Of a DNA stretch of 61,581 nt, positions 51,501 through 61,581 are shown in pieces (within the stretch, counting starts at the first letter, position 1; each line of letters starts with the position of its first letter). This DNA comes from Acanthaster planci (taxonomy: Eukaryota; Echinodermata; Asteroidea; Valvatida; Acanthasteridae), in assembly GCF_001949145.1 (NCBI RefSeq), contig NW_019091769.1, positions 9,281 to 70,861 on the forward strand. The letters run 5' to 3'. The notes under the pieces were generated by a model. That model saw only the letters and a list, made by a program, of their open reading frames with translations. It made no database searches and was not told the DNA's origin. Made by a program: the position numbers and the translations under genes.

Positions 51501-54500
51501 CTGTTGACCAAAATAACAAATTATCTTTGATGCATGATGCGATATCACAGAAAAGACACAAAATCAGATCAGCTCATTTACACCTTGCTAAAAAGCACAT
51601 TAAAATTTGAAAAAAAGTCAGTTTAACCACTTCCTGCCGGGGACTCCGTAATCGGAGACATATGGTTTATATGCGTGGCCGGGGTCTCCGAACTTGGACA
51701 AAGGAAACAGGGCCCTGTAACAAAAGACTGTACTCCAAACAAAAGACCAGGCTGCTGGGCATTAACGACACTTTCACTCTCAAAAGTGGTGATAATCCAG
51801 CCTTGTTTTGAAACCCGTATCCCAGGGTTTAGGGCATTGAGAGCGAGCGGATTACCACCGGGGACAAAAGCACTCCACCACACAGCACCGCTGCACGCTA
51901 ATCTGGCCCCTATTGAAAAGAGGTCAGCAGTGCACTGAGCCAGGTTCGTGAACAAAAGAAAGTTATATAACAATGCACAATCTGGGCTCTGTTTACAAGG
52001 ATGCAGGCCTGGCTGAAATACTCGGGCGTCAATGAAGGTCACTTCGTGAGGCTATAAAAGACCATTGAAGGAAATGATGAATTTTTGAAGGATTTTGAAA
52101 ACGGAAAAAATGATAGTCATGCCAGCCCAGCACCATCAACATTGAAAAATACTCCGGCATGAAGTGGTTAAAGGAATGGACAATGACTACGATGGTCTCG
52201 AGAGGAGACCAACGGGCTGGAGAGAAGTTGACTGAGAGACGGGAGAGGAGACTAACCAACCTGCCGCAAACTGGGTGATGGGTGCCATCTTGAATCTTTG
52301 CTTGAGCACGCCCTTCCTGCTGCCCAGCTTCTTCTTCAGGTTGGCCTGGCCCAGGTCCTTGTTGTGCTTCTCGTGCATTGTGGAGAAGGATTTTAGGGTA
52401 CTGTCTTGACCTGCAGCACAAGTGTACTATGTGCAATGTAGGACCTTCCTATCTTGGATATACAGACGTGCCTTTCAATGGGCATTACCAATGGGGGAAT
52501 GGGCAAAGTGACAGAATAAACCAGGCTGGAGAAGTTCATTTTAGGAGCAAACTTGGAATACCAAGGGGGGGAAATCGTGATGGCAAATGGTTTTTAAGTG
52601 CAAACTGGGACAGTGAAAGTTGATCGTGACTGCAAAACCCCGACATTGAAAACAGCTGCTACAAGCATTGAATACATATTGCAAAAATATTGACAACACA
52701 TGCGGATATCATGAGCGGTGAAATTCTTCAAATGATGGAAGAAATGAGATGACTATCTCACAGTTCTCAACAACAGGTAATGCAATGAATCTGGTACAAT
52801 TTGGAGTTGGTTAACCCATGCATGTATAGCTAAGTCGGTGGGTAATGTGCTTTCAGAGAATTGTAAAGTGAATGGATGAAGTGAACTTTTCATGTCCCAA
52901 ACTCTCCACATATAGAGGGCTCTCACAACAAAATGTGACAAGTTCCCGGTCTCTTCGAAATTTTTCAAACTTTTTGTCAAGGTTCTTGTTAAAATATGGT
53001 AATTTAGCTAGTCCTGTCAACCTTGTTATAATGTGAACTGACTGCATATCAGCATGTTCAACTCAGTGCCAAATCTTACCAGCACTGAGAATGTCCTTTC
53101 CTCGTTGACCGTAGAACCTTATCTTAGCAGGGGGTGCACTGTGGCCTGCTCGGAAACGGAGCAAACGCCCACTGCCATCCGACTGATCAAAAATCCACAT
53201 CTGGATAGAGATAAGAACCGCACAAAACCGACAAATTCAGAAATCTGTCCTTTGCTTTTAATTATTGAATCCATCATTATTTAAGAATTACAGTGCTGGC
53301 ATGCACATTCAGTTGGAAATTTTTTTTAACAATGTTCTTCCAGCAGGTTTTCACTCTGTCAGTTGGGCCAAGTGTGGATGCTAGTAACATGACTGGCAGA
53401 GACTTGTTAATGAACCATGGTGGGACACACTCTACAAGGAGCCATAGCATTTTAACCCCTTCGCTATGGAGGACTGCTACTACAGCACCATTGTATGAGG
53501 ATTAGTGCATACCACACATACAGTCTATTCACCATGCAGCTGTTGGTTCAACTGGTTCAATGGGGCCTGCTGCTGGACAAAGCCCTCCATTTAGGGCATA
53601 CCACAGCCCAGCAGTCACGGTCAAAATAACCCCCCATGAAGGGGTTAAAGAGAACAGTGCCAGAAAATGTTCACACATTTATGTACAAATTTTCACTCAG
53701 CTCAAAGGCAATACACAATGTGAAAATGGAAAACACCTTGAGTAAACTACATGTTTTCATTCACTGTTACGACAAAGGGGTTCAACAGATATTGAATACC
53801 CTCAGTTTTATTACTATATACCCAGAGATATCAGACAGACAGCTTAAGAGGGTTCAAAGAGATTTCCTGCCCACCTTGAGGGCATTGTCAGACGAGTTGG
53901 TGACCATGACCGGTTCGGACGAGAGAAACTTCATGCCAGCAACACCTGACTTGTGCGCATCTCTCATCTGTGCTTGAAGGCACTTCTCTTCCAGGTTCCA
54001 GAGGGCGATGTGCCCCACAGCGCTGCCAGTTGCCATGATTGGGTGACCATCTGAGAAGCAGAGAGATAAATCTGCATGTGCTAGTGGTTAAAGCTGGTCT
54101 GTCCACACTCGCTAATATCATAAACCCAGCATGGACAATCTTGTTTCAGGACAGCAGGAAATCTCAGTGAAAATGCTCAAGTTCCTCACACTGTGAGCAC
54201 TCTGAGCTCGTTCTATTGATGCATTCCTTCATGGGTCCTCTTCAAGAAACTATTTTCCTTTTCAGAGAGAGGGGACCACATGTTGTGTGAGTCCCACACA
54301 TTGTCTCAAGTGGCAGCATGAGCTGTGTGGACATCATTTATTCACAGGTCCACATGAGGAATATCCTTTCAAGATGTCAAAGTGACCGGCCAGGTTGAGA
54401 ATTGGGAATTGAGAGCCACTACATCATTCATGATCGTCCATAAATGAAATCTCTCATCCTTGAGATCCCGCCGCACCTCTATTTTGCTACACTGAATACA

Positions 54501-57500
54501 CTAGCCTTTTCTGACCCACTAACAATCTTTCGAACTTGATTATTTAAGTATACAGTGGGTGCATGAACAGTCTCCTTCCACATACATTTCCTACTTGCAA
54601 GGTACGGAAAGAGTGTCTCTTGAACTGAAATGAATGGAATGTTCCCAGTGCCCATGTGAAGACCATGTTGGTGCATTTTAAAATTAAAAATACATGTACT
54701 CAGTCCTGTAAACACGTAACAATTGGAGGGCACTGTTAAGTAAGATTCAAAGAAAGTCGGCTTAACAAATGGGAATCCTTGTAGTCAGCAAAATTTACTG
54801 TTTGCAGAGTGTTAAGAATTTGATGGGATCAGAAGGTTTCTTGGCAAAATACGGTGACAGTTATGTAGGGTTGAGGATGATCTATTACAGGAACAGCCTT
54901 CAGCATTTGTGCAACAAACCTGCCTCATTCCACAAAAGATCCAAATGCAGTGCGGCAACTCATGTTATGTTTCTGAGTTCCTGGGAAGTAAGACTGGTCC
55001 CTGGTGGTCTTTACCTATCAAAATCATAAGTTTATTTAAGTCATGCTCTTTCTTCAAAAAGAAAGTACACTGTAGGCCTCGGTGACACGAGTCCTTACCC
55101 GTCCTGAAAGAGATCGCTGTTACTGGGCCCCACTCTTGGGTGAACGTGACGATGGTCTCATCATACTTCAAGTTATGGACAATGATTCTGCCGTCCTCCA
55201 GGCCTACGGCCACCACATCCACCGCCGGAGCCTAAGATAAGATACCCATCAAAAAGAAGCAACCATTCATACTAATGGTCAAATATCACATCACTGCCGA
55301 GGATGCATAATTCACTTTCATCTGCTCCGAGCAGAACAAAAGAGGGCATGTTTTTTTGGTATTCGCCGCATAGGCGCGCCAAATATATGTGTGTTTGGCA
55401 TGGAGCACGCTGAGTACGCGTTACTAATTTATTGCGGCATGTATGGTATTTGCGTACACGCAGAACGCGTGCAAAAACCCACTTGTAATCAACTGTCTTT
55501 CTTTCGCAAATTGGGGCTGCACTTCAGCTCGGGGCAGATTGAGGTGTCAACTGCAACTCAGAAGATATGTGGATAAGGCTGCGACCAAATCACTTGGCTG
55601 CGGCTAGAAATTATAGACAACTCTGGGAACTAGCTGCGGCCATGACCATTACCATGACCATAGAATCCTATGGAATTTCAGGCAGCTGCCAAGTAATTCC
55701 GCCTGATCTCTCAGAAAACACACAAAAAAATCCTGAACCTCCTGATGGATTTTGACAAATTTGGGACAGTATAAAATGGCACAGTGAGCTGAACACGACT
55801 CATCAAAACTGCGCCAGTTTGAGGTGCGTTATGTGGGCTTCTTATCTTTTTGATTTGCACCACTAATGGAGTGGGTTTTAAAACTTCAAGCTGAACTGAA
55901 AGAGCAATTCTGTGGCCTGAGGCATGCAATGTTTTAGCTGGCCTCCCACAGATGTTTTTGCGCCTGGGTCCCCTATCGCTCCAGGCCTCATTGAACATTG
56001 GACCCAGATGTACTGCACCTTTCTCATGCTCCACGTAATATGAACTTTAATTGTCAGTTGCTGTAAAATCAATCTGCTTAAAGATAATGGCAAATGTCCG
56101 TTTGTGAACGGAAGCCTTAGTGCTCACATATGGCATGCACGGGACCTATACACATGTACTTCTCCCATTCACGGCCTCCCACAAGTTGAACCCAGCCCAG
56201 GCCAATGCTATCAATTTATGTCTAAGCCCAGGCATTGAAACCTCGACTGACCTTAACTTCCTTGGCATTTTGGCATTTCTTTTGCAACGATGCAACTTAA
56301 ATCCTGCAAAGTCCTCTCACTTCCTCCATGAAAAAATTGACACAACCTGAATCCTCCAGAATCCCTCGTAACTTCTTGATTATGCTCCTTGGAGGTGAGG
56401 CCACTGCCTCAGTCCTTCACAATCCTCTGACGACTCCTGTCATTTCGAGGCAGGGCGATGATTTCACATACATGTACGTGTGTGATCTACGTAGACCTGA
56501 ATTTATTGCCTGGTCTAGCATAAACGACATTTGGTTTTCCCATGACCTTGGCACAATGCATCCTTCAGAATCAGCCACATGTTTGCCACACACAAAAGCC
56601 TCAATCTCTTAAAATCTTCCACTTATGCGAGGAGGAGTTTGGAGAACTTGGCAAGGTTGAGATCAAGGGCTGACTCTTTGACTTACCTGCTCCAGGACTG
56701 TGACAGAGGAACCCCAGCCAGAAAAACTGTACACAAGCTTGCTGTGGAAGGAAACCAGTAGGACATTTGTGACCATTGCAATGCGTCGTGAGAGTCGATT
56801 TCATCAATGTTACACTCTTAGCCTTCAAATGGAAGCCAGCAATTCCTAATTCAGATTATAGAGCATAAGATTCAGACTCCAAGAAGACGAACCCTCTCGT
56901 GTTCCTTACTTGGATTTAATGTTCCAGATCTGCATGGTGCCCTGTCTGCTCCCCACAAGGATCTTATTGAGGTAGGTGGTGGGGTGCATGAGCGCTGTCA
57001 CTTCAAAGACGTGATTATCAAACTGAATCTCCAGATAAATCTCTAAAGAAGTCACAAGAGAAAGAAAATAACGAGACATATTATACACTGCATAATGGTG
57101 TGACCACCTGAGGGGTTAACACCCCTGGACTAAATGCAAACAGGTAAACTCAGTTCACCAACTGTTTAACAAAATGTTTTATGATTCTCTGTGTACAGGT
57201 CAATGAAGATACATGCAATGCAGATGACTGCAGTCAATCCGGTTGCAGTAGGACCCCGAGGCTACTCTGTAGGCCCGCTAAGCACAGAAATTTGCTTAGC
57301 AGAAGAAATACCTGCCCATGCCACGCACTGTAAATATTTCGTATGATTGGTTTCTGGCCGGCTTTTTGCCCATATATTTGCTGCTGAAGCAAACATTCCA
57401 AGTTACCACACATCACACATATTTAACAATTCATGATTCCAGAGCCGAATTCTCACTAGTCAAGTATGTATCCCAGGATCTGCGCGTAACTCAAATGTGC

Positions 57501-60500
57501 CAGCAAGGTAAACTGTTCCTCGGGACTATTATATTTTTACCGAGGGGAACGAACATTGACTGTCCACCCTCAAACCATGTTTTTATACTCAGCAGCTCTG
57601 TAAAATGGGACCCCAGAGTGAGGTTCAATTAGCCTAACTGTGGAGTAACTGGGCAGACTGGATTGGCCCAAATGCTGTCTACTGGCCAAGTGGAAATCAA
57701 CATAGAAATTCTTCTCATAACGCAGTTTTAACCACAGCCACTCAACTTTCAACTCTACATTCATCTGCTTGTGTCTTTCTTCGACGAGCGGATATTACAT
57801 GTATCAATGCATACGGGCACGATTCCTGAGAGATCAAAAGGTCATCGATTGGGTGCAAGGTGATTTTTCCCCCTTCTTATTCCCACCTGTTGACTTGATG
57901 TCCCATATTTTCAGTAGGCTGTCTTCATCCACCGAGACGAGATGATCTCCAAATGGCAAGAGAAGATGGACATCCTTGCCATGCCCAGAATAAGTGTACA
58001 GAACCTGAGTGGTAAAGGTGGAACTTGTTTTGATTAGAAATTTGGAGTCCATCTGAGAGTACCATATTCAGAAAAGATGCCATTGGGGGTAAAAACAATA
58101 AGAGAAAGTGCCAAAATTATTCTTGTGTGAAGGCCTGGGGCCAATTTCATAGAGCTACTTAAGCACAAAACCTTACCTGATAAATCAGGTAACCGGCCAA
58201 AACTCCATGTTAGCATAACAATCAGATAAAGTTTATTAAGCAAAGATTTTTCCAGCTTAAACCATTTTTATGCTTAAGCAGCTCTATGAAATTGGCTCAA
58301 GCTGCCTACAACCTCAGCTTTTGTGCAGCTTTGCGATATCACAACGCAGTTTACGATATTTCATAAGTCTGTATAAATTTTATTTCACCAGCACTGTAAA
58401 AAAAAAAAATCTTGTCAGAAGAGGAGGCGGCAGACATTTACTCTACTTCTCTAGCCTTGCTTTCTTTTCTACTAAGGTACAATGCATTACAAGGACAATG
58501 TAATTACCTGTCTTCCATGGGTGAAAGCCCTCACTATATTCTGACAAGCGGTAAACACAAGAAAGGCATCAGCTGCTACACACCTGATGACGCCGGGATA
58601 AGCATTGCCTTATTTAAGAGGATAAATTGAGCAAATAAAAAAGGTAAGAATCCTAAAATTAGGAATCAGTGCGAGAGCTGCCCTGAGGCTTGCGATATCC
58701 CAAAATAGGTGATATTCCATGTTTCAGCAACTGAAAAGTGAGATAGGGCAAATACAATGTACCATGAACCCCAGCGATAGTGACATATAACCTTAGTAAT
58801 CTAGCCACCACCAGAAAAAAATAAAGACTTCAAAAAGGAATTCTTTATAACACATTTATCAACTTCTAAAGATTTCGTTTGCACAGAAACTTTCTGGCAG
58901 ATCAGAAGGCTATTCTTCACGTTCTTCACAATTTACATCAATTACACATAGTAACAACGACCAGAGAATACTTACTGACGCTAACAATTCCTAGCTTTGA
59001 ACACTGGAGAGAGGTGTGGGAAAGACAAAAAGACAGAGAAGAAAATCCATGAAGAGTAACAATCACTCATACATGTAAATGTTTTGGTAACTTGAGAAAA
59101 TTTAACTGTCTCTGTGCATAGGCCTATTGTTTTGTGGGTTCCGGCTACAACAAAAAAACACATCTGGATCTGGATGAATGCTCTGAAAAGCTCCAAATGA
59201 GAATCACTCAGAACGGAATTAGGGGGTTGTTCATTCCAGCATGTACATGTACGTGTCATTTTTGGACTCACCTGGATGTACGTGTATGTGCATGCAAAAG
59301 AAGATAATATATAACATTTGTTGGATATTATTTTAATAAATTCATATTTTAGGGAGAGAGGGTAAGGTTTTGAACACGAACAAAGACTACGTAGCACTTT
59401 GATTTGGGAGACTTTTGTTGAATCGATTGATTTGATTTACATGTATGGAGGTCTCATTCAGAAAGTCAATTACTGATTGGTCCAGAATTTCATTTGAATA
59501 CTGGGAGAATGAGCTTACAATTAGCCTTTTAGAAGCATGGCAGAAACAATAGGAGGGAGCTACTGAAGTGGTTCATTTAGAGCAAACACAAAAGACTTTA
59601 CCCAAGCCAAATAGTGCCCTCCTATAAGTCAATTCGGTATTTCGCTTGCGCATGCGCCAACTGGCCTTGACGACCCTTTTTTGGATAACAAACCATTCCG
59701 CTCCAGAGCAATGCACATGTTCACACCTGGTAGTTTTTTTGACTGGGCGTTAGTGCCCATTCACCTCACTCATTTGAGTGACCACCTAAGGCTTTTCTCT
59801 TGCATATTATCACCTCACACTTCAAATATCAAACATGGAGGGAAAAAGCCAAAGAACTTTGACATTTTGCAACAGATCAGATGTACATTATTCAGAATGG
59901 TATGGATCGAACACAGAACACAAGATCGATCTATTTTAGAGTGAAAAGTTTGAGTGAATTTTGTGCCAGTGGACTACATAGAATTTATTTTAGGCCTTGT
60001 TGAAAACATACACTTTTGTTTTAGGCACTAAAATTTGTTGGATCACCTCACACATATCAGTACTCCTGGGGAAACCCTGTGTTCTGGTTTGGATTTTATT
60101 TCAAAGTACAAGACGCTCTACGGTGTGCCTGGGCAGTTTTGCGATGTGTATGAAGGATGACTAAAAGAATCCCCTAAATATTTCTTGTAAAAAAAGTCAT
60201 GTTATCTGCAGAAAGTTGAAAATAAATTAAACCTCAATTATTTGTACGGCAGGTCTATGCTTTACCATACCGCTGGCTACGCCACGTGGGTTTGTTTATC
60301 CAATTTCTATCAAACAATTCCTCTTGCACCCAAAACTGTAATCTGTCTTATTGTGTTTGCCATGCCTCTAAAAGACTAATAAGTAATAGGCACAGCATGT
60401 AAGAGCTTGACAGTTGCACAGCACTCATCATGACACACTGGACTTGCAAGAGTCTGTGTTTGGTGTTGCTAGGCCTACCAGCCTACACATCCCCCCTTAA

Positions 60501-61229
60501 AGTTTTTCTTTTTTTTTACAAAAAGTACTTCATAGGTAACCCCCGAACTGTGGGGTCCGACGTCCGCTCGTTCATGAGAGCAGAGCGGATGTCGGACCTC
60601 ACAGTTCTGGAGGTACCTAATAGGCGAGTACACATGACATACACTGTAGGAAAGAAAGTACTCGGTATGCGGTACATCATCATACATGTGTATTTATTTA
60701 TCAAGCTGTTGATGCTTTGTCGATGCTGCTTGTATGTATTGACACTTGTTGATGCTTAATAGCATGACTGGCATTTGGGGCCTTGGACCTATGTGTACAA
60801 AGGAAAATACAGTGGTTTGGCGTGAGTACATACGTGAGCAGGCAGATTCTGACCTGAGTAGTACTAGTAGGCCAAACTGCATGGATGATGTAGGCTATTG
60901 CCAGATGTAATTATTATTTCTTGAAACAAAATCTTTCTAAAAATTTAAAAAGCTGGGGTGCACATTTGTAAACAAACGCATGTAACATTACACAGGCACC
61001 GACTAATCACGGATGTCGGAAATGCAATCATTAGGCTAATCATCATAATGATGAGGCAAGGTCAACCATGTCATTGTAAACTCACGTTGTACGTGTGGAA
61101 GGATTTCCCAACCGCTGTTACCACGTAATGATCTTTATGTCTCTGATGATAACGGATTGCAAGTGGTACATGATTGCAATGAAACCCCAGTGCACGAAAA
61201 CCAACGAATATCTGGCTCCCAGTCGGCAT
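39516..61229 (-). CDS. WDR36: WDR36 / Utp21 orthologue, small-subunit processome WD40 protein
   Basis: 22 exons: 61229-61086, 60853-60834 (proposed microexon), 58583-58508, 58004-57887, 57042-56910, 56741-56687, 55231-55099, 54050-53875, 53200-53080, 52410-52261, 51500-51352, 49071-48957, 48427-48262, 47200-47092, 46847-46768, 46068-45961, 45466-45366, 44428-44265, 43772-43653, 43282-43195, 42793-42606 and 39665-39516. The total is 2664 nt, in frame, 887 aa (human about 950, or 895 from the inner Met). Residues 1 to about 650 are two tandem WD40 propellers (GFRALGF start; LLLPFGDHLVSVDED; HPTTYLNKILVGSRQG; LWNLEEK; SDWDSIAACHQG; IRTWDLPS). The last about 235 residues are the Utp21 C-terminal domain (RNKPKEPPRVPKSAPFFLPT; MELRSLAPLGGGS; FELLQAYTTLFLK). 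In the nucleolus this protein acts in the U3/SSU processome for 18S rRNA maturation; human WDR36 is linked to glaucoma. Only the 60853-60834 and 58583 boundaries are tentative. The next exon to the 3' side confirms each other phase. Confidence 0.96.
39787..39812. repeat. Dispersed repeat fragment (copy 2)
   Basis: Matches 21370-21396 (GCGTCCATGGTGTACCCGC then AAACCT). It lies in the last intron of WDR36, just upstream (on the minus strand) of the final exon. Confidence 0.4.
40280..40360. repeat. CAAG/AGCA-rich degenerate simple repeat
   Basis: GAAGCAAGCAAGCAAGCAACC is followed by AGCTAGCCAGCCAACTAGCAAGCAGG. This is a short imperfect tetranucleotide tract in the last intron of WDR36. Confidence 0.55.
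40905..41200. repeat. Degenerate minisatellite, about 46-60-nt unit
   Basis: The core GAGTTTTGCAAACATGGGCA recurs six times with drift (near 40911, 40963, 41006, 41070, 41116 and 41162). The intervals are about 52, 43, 64, 46 and 46 nt. Most units also carry a TGATCTGA block. The last two units are nearly identical, consistent with ongoing unequal exchange. It is in the last intron of WDR36. Confidence 0.7.
44107..44234. repeat. Small inverted-repeat element
   Basis: The left arm (GGGCTGCATCCGAATC, then CCAGAGCTAGGTCTAGG) pairs with the right arm (CCTAGCCGTAGCTCTGG, then GTTTTGGACACGGCC) around a short loop near 44160-44180. It is a MITE-like foldback lying just 3' of WDR36 exon 18 on the minus strand. 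Confidence 0.55.
44485..44723. repeat. Near-perfect inverted-repeat element (MITE)
   Basis: TGGGTCATTCCATGAGGTTGG continuing to GTGACGGTGTC (44485-44525) is the reverse complement of 44683-44723 with about one mismatch in 41 nt. The spacer of about 157 nt is non-coding. It lies just upstream of WDR36 exon 18. The high arm identity suggests recent insertion or conversion. Confidence 0.8.
50131..50170. repeat. Dispersed repeat fragment containing a CRE site (copy 2)
   Basis: Matches 26841-26880. This copy reads GTGCAGTGGGCATGGTTTAAA then CTGAAATGACGTCA. It is in a WDR36 intron. Confidence 0.55.
51025..51213. mobile_element. TTAA-flanked MITE, piggyBac-type (copy A)
   Basis: The element starts TTAA|CCCCTTCGCTACGGAGG and ends CCGTGAAGTGG|TTAA. 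It is a 181-bp element between TTAA copies. About 85-90% of its sequence matches copy B at 53452-53648 (shared GGAGGACTGCTACTA, GTGCATACCACACATACAG, CTGCTGGACAAAGCCCTCC). TTAA target duplication and CCNCTTC ends are typical of piggyBac-mobilised non-autonomous elements. It lies in the intron between WDR36 exons 11 and 12. Confidence 0.75.
51623..52171. mobile_element. TTAA-flanked MITE, related ends (copy C, longer)
   Basis: The ends TTAA|CCACTTCCTGCCGGGG and CTCCGGCATGAAGTGG|TTAA are about 16-nt inverted repeats bordered by TTAA. They use the same CCNCTTC/GAAGNGG signature as copies A and B. The 541-bp interior is unrelated to theirs and encodes nothing recognisable. It lies between WDR36 exons 10 and 11. 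Confidence 0.7.
53452..53648. mobile_element. TTAA-flanked MITE, piggyBac-type (copy B)
   Basis: TTAA|CCCCTTCGCTATGG to CCATGAAGGGG|TTAA, a 189-bp element. It is the sister of copy A with a short internal duplication (TGGTTCAACTGGTTCAA). The terminal inverted repeats are better preserved here (CCCCTTC/GAAGGGG). It lies between WDR36 exons 8 and 9. Confidence 0.75.
58139..58296. repeat. Inverted-repeat element with CAATTTCATAGAGCT ends
   Basis: GGCCAATTTCATAGAGCTACTTAAGCA at 58139-58165 is mirrored by TGCTTAAGCAGCTCTATGAAATTGGC at 58271-58296. This is a MITE-like hairpin of 158 bp in the intron between WDR36 exons 3 and 4. A related TGCTTAGCAG motif occurs near 57290-57300. Confidence 0.75.
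60532..60620. repeat. Strong G/C-rich hairpin
   Basis: The core arms 60545-60569 (GAACTGTGGGGTCCGACGTC...) and 60583-60607 are complementary at 23 of 25 positions around a 13-nt loop. Weaker pairing extends to about 60532 and 60620 (AGGTAACC/AGGTACCT). It is in the large intron between WDR36 exon 1 and exon 3. It could be a small foldback transposon or a transcribed hairpin. Confidence 0.65.
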
Positions 61230-61581
61230 TTTTGACGCAAAACAGTCACAACAGTTTCAAAGCTTCACCATCACGCGATCAGGCGGGCTTAACCTACACG
61301 TAAAAATTTCACATGTATATGTACATGTACAGTGTACATATGTACGTGTATATGAACACCAGACGACGAGCACACGAGCACACGTGCACACAAAAATACG
61401 CTAATGAGGGCGCTATTCGCTCCCCGCTGGAAAGGTTGTACCCATTTATTCAGTTGGACCTATGTCTGTGGTTGGACCCCTGGATCTATCTGGATCCATA
61501 ATTATATTATACGTTTTTTAGAATAAAATAAAAGATTCCTCATTAACAACATTACACATGCATGAGAATATAGATACTTGT
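61230..61581. promoter_or_regulatory. Upstream region of WDR36
   Basis: The sequence 5' of the WDR36 start on the minus strand should include its leader and promoter. I see alternating TGTACATGTACA-like runs at 61314-61350 but no defensible core promoter motif. Confidence 0.35.

Noticed and set aside
58508-58608. Longer version of WDR36 exon 3 using the acceptor at 58608 (adds GNAYPGVIR)
   Set aside because: It resembles the vertebrate residues before the conserved block, but the phase clashes with exon 1 and with the microexon; kept only as an alternative.
1-61581. tRNA, rRNA, CRISPR arrays, viral or bacterial insertions
   Set aside because: I looked for TTCGANNC-type T-loops, regular direct repeats with spacers and compact prokaryotic-style frames, and found none.

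Overview
The window looks like nuclear DNA of a marine deuterostome invertebrate (echinoderm, hemichordate or cephalochordate grade; I cannot place it more finely). Evidence is of three kinds. Genes are split by GT-AG introns, in an A/T-rich background. A WDR36 orthologue is strongly conserved with vertebrates. The introns carry many small inverted-repeat elements. I see no operons, prokaryotic genes, tRNA or rRNA genes, or CRISPR array. All gene models were built by hand, by joining open frames at splice sites with matching phase.

Layout: 1-4.9 kb is gene-free, with a long foldback repeat at 1027-2284. A single-pass membrane protein (492 aa, 8 exons) runs on the minus strand from 13033 to 4878. 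A plus-strand gene of unknown family starts at 14654 (at least 3 exons, to about 17.7 kb and possibly 19.0 kb). An intronless RASD/Rhes-like small GTPase is on the minus strand at 19910-20587. A repeat-bearing gap follows, including a foldback element at 25.0-25.7 kb. The most striking gene is on the minus strand from 35840 to 27079. It has 5 exons and encodes 1100 aa, with the order CARD, second CARD-like domain, about 450 residues of coiled coil, and four tandem ubiquitin-like (UBL) domains without Gly-Gly ends. WDR36/Utp21 fills 61229-39516 on the minus strand. I reconstruct 22 exons and 887 aa, including a proposed 20-nt microexon.

The genes do not form an obvious pathway. WDR36 is a housekeeping ribosome-biogenesis factor. 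The CARD/UBL protein has the layout of an oligomerising innate-immune or cell-death scaffold. The GTPase and the membrane protein look like signalling proteins. The WDR36 introns hold several families of non-autonomous elements, including three TTAA-flanked elements with matching ends.
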